A stretch of DNA of 64,000 nt, taken from contig JAOTOM010003821.1 in NCBI GenBank assembly GCA_034440615.1, positions 1-64,000 of the forward strand, in the 5' to 3' direction. The DNA is from Ashinkailepas kermadecensis. Lineage: Eukaryota; Arthropoda; Thecostraca; Neolepadidae. A program made the position numbers and the translations under genes. The notes below the pieces were generated by a model. That model saw only the letters and a program-made list of their open reading frames with translations, had not been told where the DNA came from and did not search any database. Below are positions 1 to 12,385 of this stretch, piece by piece. Positions within the stretch are counted from its first letter, which is position 1, and the number at the start of each line of letters is the position of its first letter.

Positions 1-131
1 CCGTTCCGCGAATGGCGGCCATTTTGTCTGGCCAACCGTGCCGACCGTTGGCGCCGCAACCGCCGCGGCGGCGGCAAATTCGGCTCTGACCAACCTGCGC
101 ACGCCCGGGACGCCCAGGCGACGGCCGACCG

Positions 132-536
132 CCGCCAGTCGGCAGCAGCGCGCAGCACGTGCTGACGCTGTCAGTCGGCAGCAGCGCGCAGCACGTGCTG
201 ACGCTGTCAGTCGGCAGCAGCGCGCAGCACGTGCTGACGCTGTCAGTCGGCAGCAGCGCACAGCACGTGCTGACGCTGTCAGTCGGCAGCAGCGCGCAGC
301 ACGTGCTGACGCTGTCAGTCGGCAGCAGCGCGCAGCACGTGCTGAGGCTGTCAGTCGGCAGCAGCGCACAGCACGTGCTGAGGCTGTCAGTCGGCAGCAG
401 CGCGCAGCACGTGCTGACGCTGTCAGTCGGCAGCAGCGCGCAGCACGTGCTGACGCTGTCAGTCGGCAGCAGCGCGCAGCACGTGCTGACGCTGTCAGTC
501 GGCAGCAGCGCGCAGCACGTGCTGACACTGTCAGTT
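132..536. repeat. 36-bp minisatellite, about 11 units
   Basis: Units of 36 bp built on GTCAGTCGGCAGCAGCGCGC recur with very few substitutions (for example GACGCT versus GAGGCT). Because 36 is divisible by three, more than one forward frame stays open. One frame reads a 12-residue repeat containing QQRAARADAV and the other a repeat containing VGSSAQHVL. The GC-rich sequence just upstream (positions 40-130) could be exonic, but I see no splice site or recognisable domain, so I read this as a non-coding minisatellite. A protein with 12-residue repeats cannot be fully excluded. Confidence 0.9.
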
Positions 537-1171
537 GCGCCGAATCAACATGTGCTCCAAAAATATGTTGATGCTTCTCAGTTTTGAGCTATTTGTCACA
601 CGCAATTCACAGGCATGGATCCTGAAGGAAAGAAATTGTTTTGAGAAAGTTCTGCGGCTTTGTCATGCCAAGGACCGAAAATGGCCCAAAGGCCACATTG
701 GGCCTCTTGCAGCCCTTCCAACGTCCACTTGGAGCGTCCTGCAGCCCTTACTTCAAATTCTGCTTCCACGCCTGATCAAAACGTAAAATGGGCGACGTGT
801 CGCCAAATCTTTGTACTTAATTGTTGTGATTAGTGACACAGTAGATAAATCATCGCGTGTGACAACAGGGCAGGTGAGACAAAGTAAGCAATTCCACAGT
901 TCCCAAATTCCGATGGTTTTGGATACCAGAGCACATATTCCCCGAAGTTGTGACAGGTGCAATTTCTAGAATTTTACATCCATTTCCCGCAACGTGGAAA
1001 ATAATACAATGGAAGCAATTAAAGTGAAAACTTTGAGTTTCCAACCGCTATCACATTACCTTCAATAGTTGGTGCACAAATTGCACAATGATGGGATATT
1101 GCACTTTGTGAATGGGCCTCAACATACTTTTGCGTCTAACAAGAACTGTGCATAAAACGCCAAGGCATACA
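537..1171. other. No recognisable feature
   Basis: Mixed-composition sequence following the minisatellite. I see no repeat, domain-bearing ORF or RNA gene. Confidence 0.5.
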
Positions 1172-1421
1172 CAGGGCACGGGCGGATACAGGGGAGGGGG
1201 TCATGTGCCTCCCCCTTCATGGAAAGGTGGTATCCCTGTGAACGAAAAAAAGGCACCCCGAATCACCCGACGGATTTTTTTCTCAGCCAAAGGCCTCTCA
1301 GAGGAACAGGTGCCCCTCCAGTATGCTCGAACGCACCCCCCCCCTTCGGTTCAATGACTTTTTTAACCGAAGGCGCCCCTTCAGACGTGTGTCCCCATTA
1401 CGATTGCTGGATCCGCCCCTG
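1172..1421. mobile_element. Small hAT-like MITE (about 250 bp)
   Basis: The left end reads CACGGGCGGATACAG and the right end CTGGATCCGCCCCTG. They are near-inverted copies of CAGGGGCGGATNCAG, a terminus common to hAT-type elements in animals. The interior is C/G-run rich and has no coding capacity. I could not find a convincing 8-bp target duplication, so the exact left edge is uncertain by about 5 bp. Confidence 0.5.
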
Positions 1422-2389
1422 GTACACTAGTGGTCAAAGAAACATTACAACATTAATCATTTAAATATCAGTTCTACTTGTTATGCTTGGTTCTACTTCA
1501 TAAAAATTCACGACATTTTGCATGCACGTGCACAAAGAACGTGGGATTTGCTTGAAATAAGCTTAATGACATTTTAGTCATGGTTAACTGAAGCAAGGAG
1601 GTAAAATTGATTGGTGCGATTCTGCGGGTCAGCTAAGTCGGTTATTCTTAAATAACGAAAAATTAGGGAATTATTTAAGTGAAAGAAGACCCCAACACAC
1701 CATACGCAACTTACACAACAGTTTGGTGGTGATGTAGCAAACCGAAGTAGACGGCCGCGGCCCATGCGGCCGATTTTTTTTTTCAGGAACAGAACAGCAC
1801 GTTGATAAAGTGAGGGCTCTGGTTACCATATCTCCCAATATTTGCCAGAACAGCACAGTATGTTGATAAAGTGAGGGCTGTGATTACCAAATCTCCCAAA
1901 ATATCGATTCAGCGCCAGCGCAACAGACGAGCGCAAGGAAGTTCTCAGTAATTTGGCTCTTAAAGAAATATCTTAAACTGAACCATCTAAAGTGACAACT
2001 AAGAACGCACTTTCAGCAACCGACCAAGCTGGCCGAGGAGGATATGTGATGTAGTTCCTTCAGAGTAATTTCTCGACTTCACTGGCTAATTCTGTTTTTT
2101 TATGAAGCACATTTCCACCTAAACAGCACCGTCAACTATCAGAATAACCGCTATTGGTCACCAACAAAGTCTACAGAGGTTCATGAGAAGTCCCTGCAAA
2201 GCAGCAACGTCACAGCACGGCCTGCTATTAACAGCAAGGCCACCACTTGACCTCCGCTCTGTGGCCTCAGGATGGAGGCGGCGCATCGTATTGTATTGTA
2301 TTGTAAGGTATGCATTGCATCACACACACAATTTTCAGAAATAAACGCCCCTGATGGTAAGAACATCTTGCGCGGTCGGGATGCAAGCT
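1422..2389. other. No recognisable feature
   Basis: AT-rich unique-looking sequence. A near-duplicate pair lies at about 1795-1900: GTTGATAAAGTGAGGGCT occurs twice about 62 bp apart. No gene signal was seen. Confidence 0.45.
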
Positions 2390-5375
2390 ATGGAGTGACG
2401 GATGGGTACTTGGTCATCCGAATGACCTCGAACGGCAAACCGAACATAAGTTTTCTGGCGGACCATATACTCTCCATTTGATAGGCTATAGATTCCTTCC
2501 GTTCCAAGGGGCTTCGCACGCACGTTAAATGAAATGTTGCATGCATTGCTAATACTTAGTTATGGTAACATAAGACTAAAAGCTATGCATCAGTGCCTTG
2601 CATAATGCTACACCGGCAACGAAGCGGACGCAAGTAACGCAACGACTGTCGATTTCTTTCTTAAAAACGGCATGCTTTTCTACCACGGAAAGTTCATTTG
2701 AACTTTCTTACGGACCTACGCAGCAGGGGCACAAAGTCGTATTTAGTTGAAGGGACGCTTGCCCCCTCAACTTGTAGACTCCTTCACACGTGAGCATTGC
2801 TCCCATACATCCCCTTCGAACCTTGAGCAATGATAATTATGAACACATTTATATATGGATATAAGCATGCATATAATGTCTCAGGTAAATGGTGGAGGAA
2901 CATGAACATGACATCGCGTCAAAAGGCTGTTAGGATAATTACAAAACTAGTCCGTAACATGTCGGTACATGGTTTCATTTTGTGATCGAAAGAGCATTGA
3001 GTACAATTAACAGATTTTGTCTGGAAGCCATCTTCAGTTCAAGTATAACATTTGCATTTCTGTTGCAATATAAAATAACTCTTACATGAACATCACAATC
3101 ACTCGTCGAACAAATGCATTTCCTTTTCCACATTTATGCACAAGCTGCCAAGACCGTGTCAAAAGGTTAGTGAAAAAATATACAATGAATTGATTGCATT
3201 CCAATTTACGATCTCAACTGATCTAACGAGCTCTGGGCATGAATACATTTTTTCCTTTTTCCTTCATTAGTTTTGTAATACACACTGGGTGTACTGCAAC
3301 AGCATGTCGCGTTTATCACCCAAATCACAAAGATTCAAACCACAAGTTCATCACAAAGATCGTGACTAATCAGACGAACCCTTCATACCACTCATCGACT
3401 CCACTGAGCACGCATCATGCACTGGAGCAACCCACGATCCCTCACCTCCGCCCCATCGCAGTCCCCCACACTACGCAACCACCACACACAACAGCACCTA
3501 CGTCTGCTCCTTCCCAGTGCTACTTCAGTCATATGCGTGTCACAAAGCAAGCTTAACGACTTGAATTTACTAGTGCCCAAGAACTGATCATAAGGTAAGG
3601 ACAAATTCATATCATGAATGCCCAAAGATTCATCAATTTATACCTAAGCACTGTTGCGATTAGTGCAACAAAAATCATGTTCTGATTGCCGTACCAACAG
3701 AATAATTTTCCACGTTAATGTGCTCTCTAATCATATGTTCTCCTAGAGGGGCATTCAGTTCCCGTTCGCGAGCAGTCACAAGGTGTTCATGAAGGCGGTA
3801 GCGAATCACTCGCTTGTTTTCCATGATATAAAACGCTTTTTGTTATCGTCTTCGCATACCATTCATGTTAACCTATGCATGACATTTCCTTGTAGGCAAT
3901 CACCTTCCAATCTGCATTAACATGTGTGCCAAACTTGTTTACCAGATGGGCACTGTGATGGAGTTAGCCTCACGATGGTGTGTACCACTCACCCAGGAAA
4001 CTCTCAGCGGTCCCTTTGATCAGCTTAAGATTCCATTAACTCTCTTTACAAGTATTTCATTTATATAGGGAAGGCGAGTGGATATTGGCGTTCAGTTTGA
4101 ACTATTTATGGTTTTTACCTGGCATCCGACAAATTTCATCAATAATGTTAAATGCATGGGCCTTCCAAATATAAATGCACAAAACACTTGCAAAGCGAAT
4201 TAATAAGATTTTAAAAGGATCAAAGGGCACCCCTGAAAGGTTCCTGGGTGAGTGGTTCCACCGTCAATGACAAACTAGCTAGTTCAGCGACACACTGGCT
4301 AGGCCTGGCCAGTCTCTGCCTATCGCTGGAACCACTCTCCCAGGAAACTTTCAGGGGTGCCATTTGATCCTGTTAAGATGCTAATAACCGCCCTGTTTCA
4401 TTTACGTAGAGAAGGCGCATGCATCCAACATTATTGATGGCATTTGTACAAGAGATGCGAGGTGCAATAATGATTAAAAAAATAAAAAGCCCATATGCAT
4501 GCACCTTCCCCACCTAAATGATACACCTGAAAGCGAGTTAATGAAATTTTAAGAGGAGCAATGGGACCTCTGAGAGTTTCCTGGGTGAGTGATGCATACG
4601 ATCATGCATTTAGGATAGTTAGCAATGTGGTGGCTAACTCCACCACATTGCCCACCTGGTGAACAAATATAGCACACATGTCAATGCAAAGTGAAAGGGA
4701 ATTGCTTACAAAGAAACGTCATGCATTAGTTAACATAACTGGTATGCGAAGACGATAACAAAAAGCGTTTTATATCGTGGAAAGCAAGCAACTGATTCGC
4801 TACAGGCTTATTACTGGGATGCTACCGACCAGTTTTGTAATTATCATAACAGGCTATTTATCCGAGGAGGTATCGTGTGTGCGTTCCGGAACCATTTATC
4901 CGACAAACTGTGTATCCTTATATCCAAATAGTAGTATGTTCATAATCATCATTGATCAAAGCGGGAAGGTGATGTGTAGGGAAATGCTCATATGTAAAGG
5001 AATCTGCAAGTTGAGGGGGCAAACGTCCCTTCAACTAGATACAACTTCCAGCCCCTCCTGAGTAGATAGGTAAGGAAGTACGCACCAACTTTCCGTGGTA
5101 GCAAAGCATGCCGTGATTTTTTCTTTAGAAATCGATCAAGAGTTGGTTGCGTTATTTACCTCCGCTTCGTCGCCCGTGTATTATATATGGCCCATATGCA
5201 CAGTTTTTAATCTTAAATTAGCATAACCAAGTATTAGCAAGACATGCAACATTTCATTTAGCGTGTGTCCGAAGCCAACAGTAACGGAAAGAGTCTATGG
5301 TGGAAAGATAATGTATGGCCGGCCGACAAATTATATCCAGTTCGCCCAGATCATTCGGACGACCAACAATATTTC
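2390..5375. repeat. Large decayed palindrome (long inverted repeat)
   Basis: The left arm (about 2390-4253) matches the reverse complement of the right arm (about 4331-5375) in several collinear blocks. The motif around 2690 (CTACCACGGAAAGTT) pairs with that near 5090 (AACTTTCCGTGGTAG). The TTGAGGGGGCAA block at 5014 pairs with the one near 2760. The GATAACAAAAAGCGTTTTAT block at 4753 pairs with the one at 3825, and TTCCTGGGTGAGTG at 4577 with the one at 3990. The centre is near 4290, flanked by GGTTCCA and TGGAACC. The left arm carries about 800 bp (about 2966-3780) with no partner on the right, probably a later insertion. The arms have diverged, so this is an old foldback structure or transposon ends. 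No transposase ORF is present. Confidence 0.8.
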
Positions 5376-5902
5376 CCCACGAAAGCGTCACATGGTATTG
5401 GATCAGCCTCGCGACTGCAGGGGATATTATAGCGAAAGACCAATATTGAAAGTGGGCCTTTTCTGGCGTTGCATAGTTATAGAATCCATATATATATATC
5501 TTTGCCGTGAATATGATGCACCGACATTTAAACTGACGCGCGGGTACAATATGGCTGATGCTCCGAACGCCGAAATCCAGATTCTGTCGGACGTCCAGCT
5601 GATTCTGCTTTCGACCGGGCAGCCTTGAACACGTTAGTTTAATATTCACGTCAGTTAATGCTACAATATTTGGCTACCACATTGATGCCCAGTGCAATGT
5701 TTTCTACTCGGGTACGTGTTGTCTCATAGGCAATTAAAGATATTGATAACACGCCGGATTAATTTGAAGCTTGAAATTCGACACAGCAATGTAGTGGTAT
5801 TACCACGAAAATATGTCAACAAGACCCAAAGCAGCCCCAATTAACCACTCGTAGGCACGGTAGCTCACGTTGGGCAGCAGGTATATCAGAACACATTTTG
5901 TG
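5376..5902. other. No recognisable feature
   Basis: The first about 80 bp may be a very diverged continuation of the palindrome's right arm. The remainder is unique-looking and AT-rich, without gene signal. Confidence 0.4.
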
Positions 5903-6020
5903 CTCGCCCTAAGTACAACTCAAACCTCGGCAGCATGACATCTCGCCCTGAGTACAACTTCAAACCTCGGCAGCATGACATCTCGCCCTGAGTATAACTC
6001 AAGCCTCGGCAGCATGACAT
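5903..6020. repeat. 39-bp tandem repeat, 3 units
   Basis: The block CTCGCCCTGAGTACAACT followed by CCTCGGCAGCATGACAT starts at about 5903, 5942 and 5982. Confidence 0.9.
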
Positions 6021-6034
6021 ACCACTCTCAAATG

Positions 6035-6190
6035 ATTATGGTAAGGGGTGTCGTTGTCGATCCGCCAGATACATTATGGTAAGGGGTGTCGTTGTCGATC
6101 CGCCAGATACATTATGGTAAGGGGTGTCGTTGTCGATCCGCCAGATACATTATGGTAAGGGGTGTCGTTGTCGATCCGCCAGATACATGT
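6035..6190. repeat. 38-bp tandem repeat, 4 units
   Basis: ATTATGGTAAGGGGTGTCGT begins at 6035, 6073, 6111 and 6149. The units are almost identical, so the expansion or homogenisation is recent. Confidence 0.95.
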
Positions 6191-6325
6191 GATTTGCCGC
6201 CGATATTGACGGCAAACAACGACAGAGAATTTTGGCAGATATCGACCCAGCTCAGATTTGTCCCCCACAAAAGAGAGAAAACCTTGCTGGTCTCCGGAAA
6301 TTGTTGGGACTGATACTGGCTCAAC

Positions 6326-6925
6326 GAGCCATCACCACGTCCCTGAACAGCGAGCCATCACTACGTCCCTGAATTGGGGGCCTTCACCACGTCCCTGAAC
6401 TGAGAGCCATCACCACGTTCCTGAACAGCGAGCCATCACCGCGTCCCTGAACAGCGAGCCATCACCGCGTCCCTGAACAGCGAGCCATCACTACGTCCCT
6501 GAACTGGGGGCCTTCACCACCTCCCTGAACTGAGAGCCATCACCACGTTCATGAACAGCGAGCCATCACCACGTCTCTGAACAGCGAGCCATCACCGCGT
6601 CCCTGAACAGCGAGCCATCACTACATCCCTGAACTGGGGGCCTTCACCACGTCCCTGAACTGAGAGCCATCACCACGTCTCTGAACAGCGAGCCATCACC
6701 GCGTCCCTGAACAGCGAGCCATCACCATATCCCTGAACAACGAGCCATCACGACGTCCCTAAACTGCTAGCTATCACTACGTCCCTAAACTGCGAGCCAT
6801 CACCACGTCTCTGAACTGCAAGCCTTCACCACGTCCCTGAACAGCAAGCCATCACTACATCCCTGAACAGCGAGCCATCACCATATCCTTGAACAGCGAG
6901 TCATCGCTATATCCATGAACAGCCA
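6326..6925. repeat. 26-bp minisatellite, about 23 units
   Basis: Units read GAGCCATCACCACGTCCCTG plus AACAGC, with many point variants (AACTGGGGGCCTTCACCAC types). Variant units recur in blocks, so there is a weak higher-order order. Confidence 0.95.
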
Positions 6926-8077
6926 ACAGCGCGCAAGGGTCGTTTCGGTGTAAGGTGTAAGCGTTTCATCCATTGCTTGCTGTATTTAATAGGATGTTTC
7001 TTTGCTTCATGTACTGATAATAGCACAAATGTACTTTCCGATAATCACATTCTTTCATTTTAGGTATTCTTGAGGTAGTCTTTCGCAGAACTACCCACCT
7101 CATACCTTTTTCCCACACGTCACACTTCTGTGTTGTTCATCATAGACGTCGCGCTACCTTTGCATTGCCATAACGTCTCCATCTGTCCCAAGTATGTCGA
7201 TCCAAGTCTTGGTATCCTATTGCAGCAGGCCTGATGACTAAGACCAAACCCGTTATAGGCGAGCACGAATCACATGGCTAATTGTGGAACACTCAGTTAT
7301 GAATACTCTTGTTGGTAGACATTGCATTAAGAAAATGAAAGAAATTCCCCAATGATCTGGCTCAAATAAAGCTGAAGTGAAAATGAAATTACTCGCATAA
7401 GCTTGGAAGCAGCGTACCCTAAAACTTCTCGGTCATGCTTGCAACAACAAATGCTCCTATGCTGCGTCCACGAAGACATGCACTTCATCACGCTCTGCAC
7501 TGAGCAGCACCTAGGAACGCGTCCAAAGGCAGACAGTTCCAATGAATTCGACTTGCTTTTGACGCACAACACTTGCCTAAGCAACTTCCTGTGTTCCTAT
7601 TGGAAAACGTCATCCACTTTGTAATGACATCATCGATGCGCGCACACGCGCGTCCGACGGACAGGCGTTAAACATGTCAGAAAGTACCTGTGTGATCCGG
7701 CTATTGCACATCCACCGGGGACGAATATAGGTGCCACTCGATGGTGTTACATTCTCACCATTTCCCCACAAGGCGAAAGTGTTCTGGTGTTGTAGTGGCA
7801 CGTCCGCAAGGGGAGGCACTGTGGTGTCAAAGACTGGCACTGGGTGGTGAGACTCCGGCGCTTTACGTCCACACTGGAGAGTATAGTCACAACTCTTGTG
7901 CCACAACCGCACAGCCACGGTACTGAATAGTCACAACTGTATATCCACGGTACTGAAGAGGCATTGAGGAGCTAATATTCTGATGTCGTGCATATTTCAC
8001 ATCACATGTCAGTTGTATGGGATGCGCAGAGGGCAAACATTTACGCGGTGCATATTTTCATCAGAATGCACCGCCCA
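6926..8077. other. No recognisable gene
   Basis: Mostly unique-looking sequence. Short ORFs on both strands near 7330-7620 and 7610-7926 show no motif I recognise and overlap each other antisense, so they are not called. A GCGCGCACACGCGCG palindrome-like stretch sits near 7637. Confidence 0.4.
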
Positions 8078-8300
8078 GGTCCAAGTTCGGGATCTTCCGA
8101 CCAGGCGTATCGTCGGGATATACCGACCAGGTTACGCTCAGGATGTATCGATCAGGATATATCGACCAGGCGTACGGTCGGGTTATATTGACCAGGGGCC
8201 CGTTCAGAATGCACCGATCCGGTATACGTTCAGGATATGTCGACCGGGCGCACGTTCAGGACATGGTTATCGTTTAGGCACACGCTCATGATATGCCGAC
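8078..8300. repeat. Degenerate 27-28-bp tandem repeat, about 8 units
   Basis: Successive units follow the pattern ATATCGACCAGGCGTACG plus TTCAGG, with 20-30% divergence between units. All three forward frames stay open across it, which is an artefact of the array. Confidence 0.8.
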
Positions 8301-8499
8301 GAGGATTCGCCATTCATTTTATGATGATCGTGAGCCCTGCGCTACCAGAGTGCTTACTTCACAGATTACAGCGTTCATGGGTTTGCTTCTGGCTGAACAG
8401 GTATGGAGGTGGCAGATATAAACGGAAGCCTCACATCATGTAGGGAATTTATTTGTTCAGAATGTGCTGTTCTCCATCCCAGGAATGTAGTGCCTCTTC

Positions 8500-9170
8500 A
8501 ACTTGAAAGGCACCCCGCTCGCAATAGTTCCACAGCGTGGCGAGAGGACTCGGCAGCCGCGCTCAGTAGGTCCACAGCGTGGTGAGAGGACTCGGCAGCC
8601 GCGCTCGGTAGGTCCACAGCGTGGCGAGAGGACTCGGCGGCCATCTTGTGTGAGCTGTAAAGTCGGGACCGCGATGACCAAACGCTGCGGTGCGGCGTCA
8701 GCGCGGCGGCGGCCGTCAGCGCGGCGGCCGCAGGGGCGGGTCGAGTGTGGGCGTCCAACAAAAGCGGTCAGTGACGAACAGTGCGCGGCAAGGTGAGCCA
8801 ACGGCCTTCGCCGGCCACGGCGATGTGAGCGCGCCACGACGGCGCTGCGGCGGCCGCGCGCCGGAAACGCCTCTGAGTCACACGGACGCACGGCGGCCAG
8901 GTCGGCGTGACTCATCTGCCACGGAGAGCGTCACACTTCGTCACCCAGCCGGTACCGTGTCGGTCACGGTGGACGCGTGTGCTACAAACAAATCGAGTGT
9001 GTCACGTCGCCTCCATAGGCTCACCTGGGGCGTACGGCAGGCCAGCCGCCGACCGCCGGGGGCCAGTGGAGGATTTGGCGGTGTCCGCGGTAGGCCGGCC
9101 GCCGGGGAGGGTAGGGTGGGGTGGGGGGGGGAGTGCACGTGGCACGACCTTCGCGGCTGACGCGTCGTAC
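8500..9170. promoter_or_regulatory. CpG-rich island of unknown role
   Basis: A stretch of about 670 bp with very high GC and abundant CG dinucleotides, between more AT-rich flanks. Overlapping ORFs on both strands (about 8457-9160) are Arg/Ala/Pro-rich, as expected of any GC-rich DNA, and show no domain. It could be a promoter or first exon of a gene, but I see no convincing start plus splice donor. It begins with a 42-bp triplication. Confidence 0.35.
8528..8645. repeat. 42-bp tandem repeat, 3 units
   Basis: CCACAGCGTGGCGAGAGGAC begins at 8530, 8572 and 8614. The 14-codon period keeps ORFs open on both strands. Confidence 0.9.
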
Positions 9171-9834
9171 ATGTGTCCACATACTAGCAGATACAGGTGG
9201 AACTGATGATGCAGTTCAGAGAGCTTAGGGCAGGTCGGTACAGGCGTTCGCTGGTCTGACAAAAATATCATCTTAGAGGCACACATATCTCCAAAAACAC
9301 TCAAGCCATCAGTGCTTGCAAACGTTTGCATGGCAAACCGGATTTGCCAGTGTCTTAGAAAAAGAAATGTCTTGACCATTTTACCGCATGTTTCCTTTGC
9401 GGCACCGTATATATATCTCATGGTGCCCCATAACCCATGCAGTTGATGCGCGACTAAACCCCAATAACAACGTATATATATATCTGGTGTACTCTTGGTG
9501 TGGGTGGAATCATGGTGTCGCCACCGCTGGGATCCCTATGAGCCCGACACCACTTGGACTTTGTTGGTGGGGTGGAACCTCACCTGGAAAATTGGAAAGG
9601 GCTCGAAAAAATCCCGCTAAAAGGGACAATGTGCTCTACACACGAGGCCCAAGAGTCAAGACCAGTGCCAATGGCGAGAGGCCCTCCCTGCAGAGGGCTC
9701 ATTGGCTATGGTGCCCTCCTCGCCAGAGGGCTGGCTGTGGTTTGAGGGTGTATGTGGTCAGCAGCCTGCTATGGCGAGAAGAACCTTTTGGAGAGGGGGC
9801 CGGCTATTATTGGGCCACCTGATTTGATCCGCTC
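9171..9834. other. No recognisable feature
   Basis: Unique-looking sequence with two short TATATATCT runs (near 9407 and 9475). No gene or repeat is supported. Confidence 0.4.
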
Positions 9835-9960
9835 TGATACTCTGACCGAGTACACCATGGTGTACTCTGACCGAGCACACCATGGTGCACTCTGATCGAG
9901 CACACCATGGTGCACTCTCACCGAGTACACCATGGTGCACTCTGACCGAGCACACCATAT
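9835..9960. repeat. 25-bp tandem repeat, 5 units
   Basis: TCTGACCGAGCACACCATGG recurs every 25 bp. Each unit contains the palindrome CACCATGGTG. Confidence 0.9.
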
Positions 9961-10116
9961 GAGGCCCTCCTGGGTGAACTCCGCCTGAAAAATGCACCTT
10001 GCAACCCCCTGTGTCGTATTTATACCGGGAGTACAATGTTCCAGAAATACTACGCTTGCACTGTTGCTATAAACGGCTGCTAAAATGACGCCATTGTACG
10101 ATACACGATGGAGCAT

Positions 10117-10202
10117 GTTGGCGGTAACGTGACGCTGTGCACTACATTGACATGCCTGTTGGCGGTAACGTGACGCTGTGCACTACATTGACATGCCTGT
10201 TG
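10117..10202. repeat. 41-bp direct duplication
   Basis: GTTGGCGGTAACGTGACGCT begins at 10117 and again at 10158. The two units are identical, then a third begins and stops. Confidence 0.95.
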
Positions 10203-10299
10203 CTTCTGGTTCGGTTCGGAGTCTGACCCGCAGCTAGGCCCGGGGTCTCATCTGACCCGCAGCTATGCCCGCGGTCTCATCTGACCCTGGAGTCAGGTC

Positions 10300-11455
10300 T
10301 GAAGTCTGGCACCGACCGAGATCCGGCCTGGGTCTGGCTCTGACTAAGGTCCGGCCCGGTGGTACTGGCTCTACCTGACCGGGGTCTGGCTCTGACTGAG
10401 TCCGGCCCGGTCTGTCTAAGGTCCGGCCCGGGGTCTGGCTCTGACTGAGGTCCGGCCCGGGGTCTGGCTCTAACTGAGGTCCGGCCCGGGGTCTGGCTCT
10501 GACTGAGGTCCGGCCCGGGGTCTGGCTCTGACTGAGGTCCGGCCCGGGGTCTGGCTCTAACTGAGGTCCGGCCCGGGGTCTGGCTCTAACTGAGGTCCCC
10601 GGCCCGGGGTCTGGCTCTGACTGAGGTCCGGCCCGGGGTCTGGCTCTGACTGAGGTCCGGCCCGGGGTCTGGCTCTGACTGAGGTCCGGCCCGGGGTCTG
10701 GCTCTGACTGAGGTCCGGCCCGGGGTCTGGCTCTAACTGAGGTCCGGCCCGGGGTCTGGCTCTAACTGAGGTCCGGCCCGGGGTCTGGCTCTGACTGAGG
10801 TCCGGCCCGGGGTCTGGCTCTGACTGAGGTCCGGCCCGGGGTCTGGCTCTAACTGAGGTCCGGCCCGGGGTCTGGCTCTAACTGAGGTCCGGCCCGGGGT
10901 CTGGCTCTAACTGAGGTCCGGCCCGGGGTCTGGCTCTGACTGAGGTCCGGCCCGGGGTCTGGCTCTGACTGAGGTCCGGCCCGGGGTCTGGCTCTGACTG
11001 AGGTCCGGCCCGGGGTCTGGCTCTGACTGAGGTCCGGCCCGGGGTCTGGCTCTGACTGAGGTCCGGCCCGGGGTCTGGCTCTGACTGAGGTCCGGCCCGG
11101 GGTCTGGCTCTGACTGAGGTCCGGCCCGGGGTCTGGCTCTGACTGAGGTCCGGTCCGGGGTCTGGCTCTGACTCAGGTCCGGTCCGGTGTCTGGCTCTGA
11201 CTGAGGTCCGGCCCGGGGTCTGGCTCTAACTGAGGTCCGGCCCGGGGTCTGGCTCTAACTGAGGTCCGGCCCGGGGTCTGGCTCTGACTGAGGTCCGGCC
11301 CGGGGGTCTGGCTCTGACTGGGGTCCGGCCCGGGGTCTGGCTCTGACTGGGGTCCGGCCCGGGGTCTGGCTCTGACTGAGGTCCGGTCCGGGGTCTGGCT
11401 CTGACTGAGGTCCGGCCTGGGGTCTGGCCCAGCCGGGTGCGGTCTGGCTCAGCTC
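10300..11455. repeat. 29-bp GC-rich minisatellite, about 38 units
   Basis: The unit is GGTCCGGCCCGGGGTCTGGC plus TCTGACTGA. Central units are nearly identical and differ mainly by GACTGA versus AACTGA, with the two types in interspersed blocks. Edge units (10300-10440 and 11330-11455) are more degenerate, the usual pattern for a minisatellite homogenised from its centre. Confidence 0.97.
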
Positions 11456-11474
11456 AATGTCCGGCTCAGTGCTC

Positions 11475-11880
11475 TGACCTGTCGGTGCAGTGGGCCGGTC
11501 GGGGAGGGTCGGCGCTGACCTGCCGGTGCAGTGGGCTGGTCGGGGAGGGTCGGCGCTGACCTGTCGGTGCAGTGGGCCGGTCGGGGAGGGTCGGCGCTGA
11601 CCTGCCGGTGCAGTGGGCTGGTCGGGGAGGGTCGGCGCTGACCTGCCGGTGCAGTGGGCCGGTCGGGGAGGGTCGGCGCTGACCTGCCGATGCAGTGGGC
11701 CGGTCGGGGAGGGTCGGCGCTAACCTGTCGGTGCGGTGGGCCGGTCGGGGAGGGTCGGCGCTGACCTGTCGGTGCGGTGGGCCGGTCGGGGAGGGTCGGC
11801 GCTAACCTGTCGGTGCGGTGGGCCGGTCGGGGAGGGTCGGCGCTGACCTGCCGGTGCAGTGGGCCGGCCGGCGGCGGCCC
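11475..11880. repeat. 41-bp minisatellite, about 10 units
   Basis: The unit is GTGCAGTGGGCCGGTCGGGG plus AGGGTCGGCGCTGACCTGCCG. It abuts the 29-bp array but is unrelated in sequence. It creates long Pro/Arg-rich antisense ORFs that I do not consider genes. Confidence 0.95.
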
Positions 11881-12228
11881 GGCTGTGGGAAGACACCGGC
11901 AGATGCAGCGGCTGCACACCCACCGCCGCCGGCCGGACGAGAGGCGGAGTACGCGCCGCCACAGAGGCGGCCGTGCCGTGGGAACGCCGCAGATCGGTCT
12001 CGGAGGCGCGTTACCGCGCCCATCATTGTTGGCCGACCGACCGGCGCCGGATGGGGCGGACGCGCTCGCAGCTGGCCGCCACGGCGCTCGTGCAGACGGC
12101 AGGCACGTGAGGTACCGCTGCCGATCACCTGCCGCTCGCGCGCCGTCTGCCTGTCAGTGTCTGCAGGTTATCGAGCTCCGTCCGATAAGTGGCCGTTTGC
12201 TGGTGAAATTGGCTGAATCAAGCATGGC
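11881..12228. promoter_or_regulatory. CpG-rich segment between two arrays
   Basis: About 350 bp of CG-dense sequence between the 41-bp and 39-bp arrays. ORFs exist on both strands without recognisable motifs. It may be a decayed promoter or exon; the evidence is compositional only. Confidence 0.25.
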
Positions 12229-12385
12229 GTGTAGCGTACGACCGGCGTCGCCCGTCTGCCGGTGGCAGTGTAGCGTATGACCGGCGTCGCCCGTCTGCCG
12301 GTGGCAGTGTAGCGTATGACCGGCGTCGCCCGTCTGCCGGTGGCAGTGTAGCGTATGACCGGCGTCGCCCGTCTGCCGGTGACAG
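12229..12385. repeat. 39-bp tandem repeat, 4 units
   Basis: GTAGCGTATGACCGGCGTCG begins at about 12231, 12270, 12309 and 12348. The period is a multiple of three, so an ORF runs through it. Confidence 0.95.

Noticed and set aside
38..587. Two overlapping forward ORFs of 177 and 142 codons
   Set aside because: Both run through a 36-bp tandem array whose period keeps every stop-free frame open; no domain or splice signal.
1172..1421. 8-bp target duplication for this MITE and for 39592-39857
   Set aside because: Several edge choices were compared and none gave a match better than chance.
6326..6925. Possible CRISPR array
   Set aside because: Units are contiguous with no unique spacers, there are no cas genes and the context is eukaryotic; it is a minisatellite. 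The same holds for the other arrays.
11449..11962. Long antisense Pro/Arg-rich ORFs
   Set aside because: Translation of a 41-bp minisatellite; units change frame meaninglessly and show no protein-level constraint.
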